Below, piece by piece: positions 57,067 to 64,000 of a stretch of 64,000 nt of DNA; positions within the stretch are counted from its first letter, which is position 1; each line of letters begins with the position of its first letter. The translations under genes were made by a program, and so were the position numbers. Source of the DNA: an uncultured Shewanella sp. Lineage in GTDB: Bacteria > Pseudomonadota > Gammaproteobacteria > Enterobacterales > Shewanellaceae. The notes below the pieces were generated by a model. The model saw only the letters and a program-made list of their open reading frames with translations. It had not been told where the DNA came from and did no database searches. The stretch is from NCBI RefSeq assembly GCF_947495455.1, contig NZ_CANLZC010000014.1:1-64000 (forward strand). Direction: 5' to 3'.

Positions 57067-60000
57067 ATGAAACACACTAATCAGATTTCGGTGACTCATA
57101 CATCGACGACACCCGAGGTGCCCTTGTGGCAAAAAATCACCTCTTGGCTACTCACGTTTGTGATGCTATTTCAAATCACTTTACCTGTGACGGCGCAGGC
57201 GGCCACTCTCATTTCTGACAGTTTTATTCAAAGTGAGGTCAATGCTAACGGCCAATATGAGCGGGTCAGTAATAGCCAGTATCAATTTGAAAAGGCCTAC
57301 TATGTCGACGATGTCGCCAGTAGTGCGACGCAAAATATCGCCACTTTTCATCAAAAATTACTGGATTTTCGCAAAAGTGCGCTGCCATCGCCCTTGATGA
57401 TCCCCATCATCAACGATGGTATCACCATTATATTGCCCCATTATCCGCTGGCGAAACAAATTGGCGACCCTTTTGTGCAGTCGCGTTTTATTCGCTCGCA
57501 AATTTTTAATGCATTAAACCGTAATTTAATCAGTAAAATCTATGCCACTGAAAAAATACAAATTAATGCGCTTTACAATAATGCCTATACCTTTAGTGGT
57601 ACCAGCAGTGCCAAACTGGGCGACAAGTTAACCCAAGCGCAGGTGAACAGCTTTGGGAAAAACTTGATTTGGCCTGAGTTACGTAGCATTAATGGCGAGC
57701 AGGTATTAGTGCCTGTGGTGCATTTCACCGATGATAGGCTGAATGCGTTGAAAGCAGAAGGGCATACCGTTGAGTTTTTAGGTGATGAGGCGCATTTTAA
57801 TAGCATTACTGTCAATGCAGGCACGATTTTCACTAATCGTAATACTTTCATTAACACGGCGGGTGATTTCAACGTCAATCAAAAGGCCAAAGTGGTCTCA
57901 AGTGGCGACTTAAATCTGTTAGTGGGCGGCACCCTACAAATATTATCGGGGCAGCTTACCGCACAAGATAGCGTCAATATTATTGCCGATCAGTATGTGC
58001 AAAAAACCTTAGTCCACCGTTTTGCCACCCGTTTTGAACAAGGCACGCGTTTGGGCACCATTGCCAGCGTGAATGCCATTAATGGCAATGTCTCTATTCG
58101 ATCTTATAATGACATTGTGGTGCAAGGCGGCACTATCGATGGCGATAATATCGTCCTCAATGCTGATGGCAACATCATGCTGCTGAGTCAGCGAACCAGT
58201 TATGTGCGTAACGAGAATATCGGCGGCTTTGATGAGACCACCTCTATTGTCAGCCATACTGCCTCCAGACTCAGTGCCAGCGACAGTATTTACTTAATGG
58301 CATCGGGCATCATTCAAATTAATGCCTCAACCTTAACCGCCGATAGCGGCGTATTGCAAATACTGGCTCAGCAAGGCATTTACATCACCAATGAGTTTGA
58401 TGAGTTTCAAAAAAATCGTCAAGGCACGGTGGGAGAAGTCACTCTTACCGAGCAAGAGTTTCAAACCATTGCCATTCAATCGGCATTAGAGGCAGGTAAA
58501 GGGGTACTCATCGCCTCTGACTTTGGGGATATCACGCTGCGAGCCACTGAAATCACCTCAGGCGACGGCACGCAAATTAATGCTTATAACGGCGCAGTAA
58601 ACTTACTGCTGGCCAAAGAGCAAGATCATTACTTCATGAATCGCGTCACCGAAGGCATGTGGCGCATTAAAACCGAAACCCAAACCGATACGGTCGATAC
58701 GGCAGTCTATAATCGCATCATCGGCGGCGTGAAAGTGCAAGCTACCCATGGGGTGACCTTAGAGCTAGGGCAAAGTGAGGATGTCACCCTCGATGAGATG
58801 ATGGCGCAGTTCGAAGATTCTGACGATCTCAGTTGGATGGCAGAGCTGTATCACGATCCAGAGCTGAGTCAAAATGTCGAATTAGCCTATCAAGAGCTGG
58901 TGAATATTCATGAATATGACAAAACCAGTAGCTTAAGCCCCGCCGCGATGGCTGTTATCGCCATTGCTATGGCAGTCGCTATGGGGCCTGCAGGCTTTGG
59001 TGTCATTGGTGCTGGTGGGCATATTGCGGTTAGCGGATTTGTTGGTAGTGGTGCTTTAACGGCAGCGCTGCAAGCGGGCGCATTGGCACTGGCGACACAA
59101 ACCGCTGTGAGTCATGCTAATGGCAATAACCTCATTGAAACCGCCAAAGCCATGCATTCATCGGAGACGGTGAAAACCGTTGCCATGGCAATGGCCACGG
59201 CAGGTGCCTTAAATTATATCGGCTCTGTAGGGCCTTTCAGTGCGGTAGAAGGTGCAGGAGAAGCGGCACGAAATATGGTTGATTTAGGCAACCAGGCAGC
59301 GCAGTTAGTAGTAAAATCGGCCGTTAGCACAGGTATTTCTACTGTGATCAATGGCGGCAATTTTGATGAATTTACCGATACCTTTGTTCAAGCTTTACAA
59401 GTGAATGCGGTTAATCAACTCGGTGCCAGTTTAGCCGAAGACATTGAGTTTTATTCTCAGCATGCAGTCTTAGATGAAGTTCTAGAGTATATTGCCCACG
59501 GCGCTGTTGGCTGCTTGACGGGCGGATTGAATTCAAGTGATTCAGGTGATGGCTGCGCGGCAGGAGCCGCAGGCAGTATTACTGCGACTTTTGTGAGTAA
59601 AAGCTTTGATCATGAGGTGGATACGTTAACACAAGAAGGTGAAAATGCAGCGCAATGGCTCAAAGATAATTTAAATTTAGATCCCAATAATAAAGATCAA
59701 CTCGCAATATTAAAGCAATATGAAAATTATGATCTGTTAAGTGAACAGTCGATAAGTCAATTATCAGAGTTTCGAACGACGCGATTAAATCTAACTCAAT
59801 TAAGGCAACAATCCGTTGATATTTCGAGGTTAGTTGCTGGTTTAGGAGCCTTTATTGCTGGAGGAACGGCAGAAGCGATTAATGCTGCAGCACAATCGGC
59901 GCAAAATACAGGTCAAAGCGCTCTATGGCGACCATTAAAAATTCCCGTTAAACAGGCGTTGGTGTTAAGTGAGTTATTGAATGAGCACTTAGTACTTGAA

Positions 60001-61161
60001 GAGGCGTTACAACGACATTACTCCCTTGATGAACTATCGAGTCTAGGAATTGTTTTACCGTCTCAAATTTATGGCGATGTTGCATCGGATACACAATTAT
60101 CTCCCGATACGGTAATAGCGCTAATTGAATTAGCTGAAGTCGTTAAGGCTGTAGATAGCTCAACTTATATAGGTGAAGGAAAAATATTTTTTATTGACTT
60201 TGATGAGATTTATCGGAAAACCTTAGATGGTGGACCAGAAGAAGTGATGAATGCATTGCGGGCGACCTATGCTGGTTTAAATGAGGAGATTGATGATCCA
60301 ATACTTTGTAGTGATCCTGATAGTCCAATTGGTTGTAATAATGTTGATTACTTAGGCGAAATTCGTACCACGCGGGATTTAATCGGTACTCAGCTTGATA
60401 ATGCCACTTACTTACAACCTGCGATAGAAAGTTTAGAATGGTTGGTATCACCAATAGCAGCGGTCATGGCATCTTATAAAGCACTTTCTCATATCAGTGT
60501 AAAAACAAGAGAAAGGATAGCTCATCGTTGGAAGTCTGGGGTGACACTCTCGCAGAAATACCGTCAGTTTAAAGATGATTTAGTGGAGCAAACCAGAAAA
60601 GAGGCACAAGCGTTACTCGATGCAAGCAGCACGAATAAAAACAAAAAAGCCTATTCTATTGCGGGCCATTCAAGATCGGGCCTAAAAAGTCCAGGCTTTA
60701 CTAACATTGCAGGTAAGCCGGGTAAATGGAGTCGATTGTTTGATAATGATTTGGCAGAGTTTGCTGAGCCGTTTATTGATCCCTCGACAGGTCAAGAAAT
60801 TCAGCAGTTCTTTATTAAGCCTGCAAAGGTTGATGCTTTTATTGATTACATTAAGGATTTGTATAAGCAGAATGAAAATATGAATCAAGAAATGCATTCG
60901 ACAACAGAAAGGCTTTTGCGTAATTATGTAAAAGAGAACAGAGTGATTAATAGTATTGACGGTGTGCCGGGCTTGCATGCCGAGGTGCGCTCGGCCAATT
61001 GGATGTTAAATAATCTACCAGCGAATACTCCTATTAGCCACATTCAATTATCGACACAAAAATTAACAGTTAATCCTGTTACGGATTTCCCCGCTTGTTT
61101 TAATTGTAATGGTATTTTGGTCGGGTTTGATATTCTGACGGGGGTTGCAATCCCACGCTAA
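57067..61161 (+). CDS. CdiA/FHA-like exoprotein with C-terminal YwqJ-type deaminase toxin domain
   Basis: 1364 residues. An extended signal peptide lies in residues 20-46 (WLLTFVMLFQITLPVTAQA) and no TPS domain is seen. Filamentous-haemagglutinin-like beta repeats run from about 240 to 600 (GNVSIRSYNDIVVQGGTIDG). An alanine-rich hydrophobic pretoxin region (about 624-690) is followed by an AHGAVGCLTGGL...GCAAGAAG segment like DUF637/VENN-preceding regions of CdiA. The last 60-80 residues carry the deaminase zinc motif: H1304-A-E1306 (GLHAEVRSANWMLNN) and C1344-F-N-C1347 (FPACFNCNGIL), as in YwqJ-like nucleic-acid deaminase toxins. The likely immunity gene follows. ATG 57067 is favoured over GTG 57052. 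Toxin activity is predicted, not shown. Confidence 0.75.
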   Translation: MKHTNQISVTHTSTTPEVPLWQKITSWLLTFVMLFQITLPVTAQAATLISDSFIQSEVNANGQYERVSNSQYQFEKAYYVDDVASSATQNIATFHQKLLDFRKSALPSPLMIPIINDGITIILPHYPLAKQIGDPFVQSRFIRSQIFNALNRNLISKIYATEKIQINALYNNAYTFSGTSSAKLGDKLTQAQVNSFGKNLIWPELRSINGEQVLVPVVHFTDDRLNALKAEGHTVEFLGDEAHFNSITVNAGTIFTNRNTFINTAGDFNVNQKAKVVSSGDLNLLVGGTLQILSGQLTAQDSVNIIADQYVQKTLVHRFATRFEQGTRLGTIASVNAINGNVSIRSYNDIVVQGGTIDGDNIVLNADGNIMLLSQRTSYVRNENIGGFDETTSIVSHTASRLSASDSIYLMASGIIQINASTLTADSGVLQILAQQGIYITNEFDEFQKNRQGTVGEVTLTEQEFQTIAIQSALEAGKGVLIASDFGDITLRATEITSGDGTQINAYNGAVNLLLAKEQDHYFMNRVTEGMWRIKTETQTDTVDTAVYNRIIGGVKVQATHGVTLELGQSEDVTLDEMMAQFEDSDDLSWMAELYHDPELSQNVELAYQELVNIHEYDKTSSLSPAAMAVIAIAMAVAMGPAGFGVIGAGGHIAVSGFVGSGALTAALQAGALALATQTAVSHANGNNLIETAKAMHSSETVKTVAMAMATAGALNYIGSVGPFSAVEGAGEAARNMVDLGNQAAQLVVKSAVSTGISTVINGGNFDEFTDTFVQALQVNAVNQLGASLAEDIEFYSQHAVLDEVLEYIAHGAVGCLTGGLNSSDSGDGCAAGAAGSITATFVSKSFDHEVDTLTQEGENAAQWLKDNLNLDPNNKDQLAILKQYENYDLLSEQSISQLSEFRTTRLNLTQLRQQSVDISRLVAGLGAFIAGGTAEAINAAAQSAQNTGQSALWRPLKIPVKQALVLSELLNEHLVLEEALQRHYSLDELSSLGIVLPSQIYGDVASDTQLSPDTVIALIELAEVVKAVDSSTYIGEGKIFFIDFDEIYRKTLDGGPEEVMNALRATYAGLNEEIDDPILCSDPDSPIGCNNVDYLGEIRTTRDLIGTQLDNATYLQPAIESLEWLVSPIAAVMASYKALSHISVKTRERIAHRWKSGVTLSQKYRQFKDDLVEQTRKEAQALLDASSTNKNKKAYSIAGHSRSGLKSPGFTNIAGKPGKWSRLFDNDLAEFAEPFIDPSTGQEIQQFFIKPAKVDAFIDYIKDLYKQNENMNQEMHSTTERLLRNYVKENRVINSIDGVPGLHAEVRSANWMLNNLPANTPISHIQLSTQKLTVNPVTDFPACFNCNGILVGFDILTGVAIPR

Positions 61162-61250
61162 TTCTAAGTGGAATTTAATGATTCATCTCCACTGTTATTA
61201 GCATCATGTTTTTTGACAGTGGATTTATCGAGATAGCGATAGGAGGTAAA

Positions 61251-62342
61251 ATGGATACAAATACAAATTACCCTAAAAGCAAGATGACGAATAAGACAAG
61301 TAAAAACTTAGGCATGAGCCAACATGTACGCATAGAGCGGATCATTTTAAATACTGTTCTAGTGATAAAGAATGAGCTAGGGTATTTCCAAAATGCCTTG
61401 TTTACTGGTGGTGTATTCACGTTACAAGAAGGAAAAGTGGTTCGTCAGCGCCGCTTTGAGCAAGGCGTGGATGTGGGGGATTACTTGTGCCCGTACTTGT
61501 CTGAACCCCATGATTTACATCTAGATATGAGCATAGTCGATGTGTATGAGAAGCCTTATGATGCCGAATACTATTATGGTTATCGGGATGAGGCTAATAC
61601 ACAGCATAACAAGTTTACTGTATATGAGTTTGAGCAAGGCTTGTGTATCAGTGCTAGGCAGTATTGTCGAGGTGAGACTTACGACAGGTTTGTGTTTACC
61701 GACGATGGCTGGTTAGAAGATTTGCAATATCGCACTTATGATGCAAAAGGAAATATGTGTTATCAGAGCTATACTTGGGCGCCGTCTGGTGAGCTGGAGT
61801 ATCTGGAAATACGAATAAAAGCCGCAAGTAAATTAGTGTTTGATTTGGAATTAAACTTAAGTGCGCAAGCTTTTTTATTTAAATCTAAGGTCCATTATAA
61901 ACAGAGTGCTTCAACCTTTATTGCTGATTTTTTATCAGAAATACAAGTAGCTGATTACTCAATAATAGCAGTATTAAAGTATCTAAAAATCGAACATGAT
62001 TATTGTGATTTATTTGGTGAAGCGATAGATGATGATTTGATTATAGAGTTACATGAAAATAATGGATTAAGTCAAGTTAAGGGGATATTAATGAGAAATG
62101 TGAGCATTACCTCTGACAGTATTGCTGTTTTATCTGATTTAATTAATTTACAAGAACTGTCTATTAATAATGAGTTTCGTGATAGAAAATGGCGCCAACA
62201 ACTTGCAGAGCAAGGTGAGCTAACTGAGCCAGATTCTCGTGAGGCGCAGCAGGCAGCAGACAAATTACAACAAGCATTGCTGGCGTTTAAGCGCCAGCGT
62301 CCTGAGTGTGAAGTGGAGTATAATAATCAGGTGCTTAAGTGA
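61251..62342 (+). CDS. Probable immunity protein for the deaminase toxin
   Basis: 363 residues starting at ATG 61251, four bases after a perfect AGGAGG, and 89 bases downstream of the toxin gene on the same strand. Soluble, no signal peptide, acidic overall, with several beta-rich segments (YYYGYRDEANTQHNKFTVYE) and a leucine-rich C-terminal part (TSDSIAVLSDLINLQELSIN). Position directly after a C-terminal toxin domain is how CDI immunity genes are arranged. No named Imm family is recognised. At 363 residues it is longer than most immunity proteins, so it may combine two domains. Confidence 0.65.
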   Translation: MDTNTNYPKSKMTNKTSKNLGMSQHVRIERIILNTVLVIKNELGYFQNALFTGGVFTLQEGKVVRQRRFEQGVDVGDYLCPYLSEPHDLHLDMSIVDVYEKPYDAEYYYGYRDEANTQHNKFTVYEFEQGLCISARQYCRGETYDRFVFTDDGWLEDLQYRTYDAKGNMCYQSYTWAPSGELEYLEIRIKAASKLVFDLELNLSAQAFLFKSKVHYKQSASTFIADFLSEIQVADYSIIAVLKYLKIEHDYCDLFGEAIDDDLIIELHENNGLSQVKGILMRNVSITSDSIAVLSDLINLQELSINNEFRDRKWRQQLAEQGELTEPDSREAQQAADKLQQALLAFKRQRPECEVEYNNQVLK

Positions 62343-62429
62343 TGGACTTGTGTTTGAAATGGCAAGGTATCAAGCGGTTAAACAGCAGGCTCGTGATTAT
62401 GATAGTCTGAGCCTGTCTTATACCAATTG

Positions 62430-63143
62430 TTATGGATGATGATTGAGATTTTGTTCATTTAGATAGGCTTTTCGCGCACGATTCACCGCTTGATCGGCCA
62501 AGCGAGTCGTTTGAGGCAAGCGGTATTTGGGTGTGAGTTTGAGTAGGAAATCACAAGCTTGTTCAAGGGAGATTTTATGGCCAACAGATACATAGACGGG
62601 CTTAATATCCACTTGAGTTCGCAGCGCCGCGCCAATGGCCTCATTATTATCCATGAGTAAACTTCGCTCACCTCGTGCATTGTTGACAGTATCGTGCTCA
62701 CCCATTAACCGTGTTTTACCACAGCCTATGGTCGGTATATCATAAAGCAGACCTAAGTGAGAGGCGAGACCACAGCGGCGCGGATGGGCGAGGCCTTGAC
62801 CGTCACATACCACTAAATCCGGCCTGTGTTTGAGCAGTGTAAAAGCATCAATTAGCGCAGGCAGCTCACGAAATGAGAATAGCCCAGGAATATAGGGGAA
62901 TTGCGCCTTGGCTTGAGTGGTCACCGTTTCGATAACGTTTAAACTATGCGCATCGAGCAGTACCACAGCGGCAAAAAGTACATCACTGTCATTACAATAG
63001 GCGACATCCACACCTGCAATGATATCGACCGAATTGGCCGTCATTGGCTTATTTGTGGCGATGACTTGCTGGGCTAATTGCATTTGCAAGGCAATGGCTT
63101 GCTTTTCTGACTCAGGTAGCACAAAAGGAATAACAGGCTGCAT
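62430..63143 (-). CDS. nfi: Endonuclease V (deoxyinosine 3' endonuclease)
   Basis: 237 residues. EndoV cuts the second phosphodiester 3' to deoxyinosine and takes part in deaminated-adenine repair. Catalytic features are intact: D46 (AGVDVAY), FPYIPGLFSFRELPAL with E93, D114 in VVCDGQGLAHPRR with H120, and K143 in GCGKTRL. ATG 63143 (MQPVIPFVLP) is the natural start; an upstream ATG would add 14 hydrophobic residues. A DNA deamination repair gene beside a probable deaminase toxin is notable but may be coincidence, since nfi is widely present in such genomes. Confidence 0.93.
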   Translation of the reverse strand: MQPVIPFVLPESEKQAIALQMQLAQQVIATNKPMTANSVDIIAGVDVAYCNDSDVLFAAVVLLDAHSLNVIETVTTQAKAQFPYIPGLFSFRELPALIDAFTLLKHRPDLVVCDGQGLAHPRRCGLASHLGLLYDIPTIGCGKTRLMGEHDTVNNARGERSLLMDNNEAIGAALRTQVDIKPVYVSVGHKISLEQACDFLLKLTPKYRLPQTTRLADQAVNRARKAYLNEQNLNHHP

Positions 63144-63262
63144 AGTAAGGGTAAGATTGATAATAGAATAACGATATAATAACAAAATTGAAAAGCAGTC
63201 AGTAAAAAATCAATTGGAAGGATAAGGTTTAGTGATGTAAATGCGCCAATGGGTATGTTGTA

Positions 63263-63484
63263 GTGTTGGTTTATGGTGTGACGATAAACGCATCGGCGGC
63301 GGTTACCGGTACTCATTATACGAAAAGTGCCCTAGCAGAGCGCTTATCCCGTGGCGAAAGTATCAGCTGGGATGACTGGCGAGTACCGACTCAACCTTGG
63401 ACTTATGATGAGCAGCAGTTTAATACCGTGATAGCCGAGTACTTCGCCTTGTATGAGGATTTATGCCAGCAAATTCCGAATTAG
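63263..63484 (+). CDS. Small protein of unknown function
   Basis: 73 residues, GTG start at 63263. The segment THYTKSALAERLSRGESISW is helix-like and the end (FALYEDLCQQIPN) is well formed. The short N-terminus reads poorly and a competing reading frame from ATG 63241 also opens, so a frameshift near 63270-63310 is possible. It ends one base before the next gene starts, suggesting a two-gene unit. No family recognised. Confidence 0.5.
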   Translation: MLVYGVTINASAAVTGTHYTKSALAERLSRGESISWDDWRVPTQPWTYDEQQFNTVIAEYFALYEDLCQQIPN

Positions 63485-63485
63485 C

Positions 63486-63896
63486 ATGACAGTTGATTTT
63501 GTAGCGTGCCATGTGCAGAGTTTTTTGAAGGTTATAAAGCAAAAGCAGCTTGTTACTTGGTTTTCTGGACGACCGGCATTAACGCCTTTAGGGCTTAATG
63601 ATTCGATAGCTCCGATCATTATGTGGTCATTTGTGGATGAAGAAGCCGCTATATCTAAAAGAATGTTACTTTTAATCAAGGATTTTAAATCAGATATCGG
63701 TTGGAAGGTTGAGCGATTAAAATATAATGCTAGGTGGCGGTTAGTGCCGTTAAGAGTACTTGAATTGGCACATGAGCATAGTGAATATAATGTCTTCGAT
63801 GCTGCAGGAATATTGGAACAAAATGAACCTGAATTTGGGCAATTAGCCCATCAAGAAATGGGAAAGCTTGCCGTGTATCTAGCAAGGGAGCTATAA
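63486..63896 (+). CDS. Small protein of unknown function
   Basis: 136 residues from ATG 63486, directly after the stop of the preceding small gene. Mixed helix and strand with tryptophan-rich segments (VTWFSGRPALTPLG, IIMWSFVDEEA) and a helical C-terminus (GQLAHQEMGKLAVYLAREL). No signal peptide, membrane segment or known motif. Its pairing with the upstream gene suggests joint function. The last 100 bases of the window show nothing further. Confidence 0.6.
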   Translation: MTVDFVACHVQSFLKVIKQKQLVTWFSGRPALTPLGLNDSIAPIIMWSFVDEEAAISKRMLLLIKDFKSDIGWKVERLKYNARWRLVPLRVLELAHEHSEYNVFDAAGILEQNEPEFGQLAHQEMGKLAVYLAREL

Positions 63897-64000
63897 ATGT
63901 AACTACAAGTTTGTTATTAGTTTATATATAATTCAAGCTTTTAATCTTTGACAAAAAGTATTATTGGATGTATTTCACCAGCAATCACTGTCATTTTTAT

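Noticed and set aside
62239..62439. 66-codon open frame across the end of the immunity gene
   Set aside because: Mostly out-of-frame overlap with the 363-residue gene; the short free tail shows no recognisable protein.

Overview
The window looks like a chromosomal segment of a low-GC marine gammaproteobacterium, most likely Shewanella or a close relative. The evidence is the gene order degS-degQ-zapG-zapE-rplM-rpsI-DUF2065-purA-motX-rnr-rlmB and, further on, rpsF-priB-rpsR-rplI. A sodium-motor gene (motX) lies between purA and rnr, and several families of small inverted-repeat elements (MITE-like) are scattered through the sequence. No rRNA, tRNA, CRISPR array or intact transposase was seen.

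Layout. 1-7.4 kb: the end of one gene, a small frameshifted gene followed by an 8-bp tandem repeat, hxpB, ohr with palindromic operators, a MITE, a cytoplasmic bacterial lipoxygenase with all five iron ligands, and an Lrp/AsnC regulator divergent from a dgcA-dgcN pair that probably catabolises D-glutamate. 7.7-16.5 kb: a secreted multidomain purple-acid-type phosphatase coupled to a TPR protein, then a 1598-residue protein of unknown role with a second, altered metallophosphatase core. 16.7-29.6 kb: core genes for periplasmic proteolysis, cell division, ribosome, purine synthesis, flagellar motor, RNase R and rRNA methylation, then two small secreted proteins. 29.7-35.6 kb: an accessory stretch of small minus-strand genes (duplicated-domain lipoprotein, ChW-repeat protein, double zinc ribbon, membrane protein, PD-(D/E)XK nuclease-like protein, DUF481 barrel) separated by copies of a short boundary repeat.

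35.7-37.4 kb: the rpsF-priB-rpsR-rplI operon with a probable S6:S18-type leader. 37.4-45.3 kb: an HdeA-like protein, then a curli-like locus with a TTG-started csgB-like minor subunit, an oversized 547-residue csgA-like major subunit and a second 402-residue curlin-repeat protein. Two MITEs lie around the second gene and a subtilase is divergent. No curli export genes are visible. 45.5-54.1 kb: a hypothetical gene, a galactokinase homologue whose sugar-binding signature is altered, a CPA2-type antiporter, dsbD, fxsA and a Ser/Thr protein kinase.

54.3-62.4 kb: the most striking locus. It looks like a contact-dependent-inhibition-type system split in two. One protein carries the TPS-like secretion domain. 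A second has its own signal peptide, a haemagglutinin-like body, a CdiA-type hydrophobic pretoxin region and a C-terminal YwqJ-like deaminase toxin. A probable immunity gene with a perfect AGGAGG follows. The window ends with endonuclease V and two small unknown genes.
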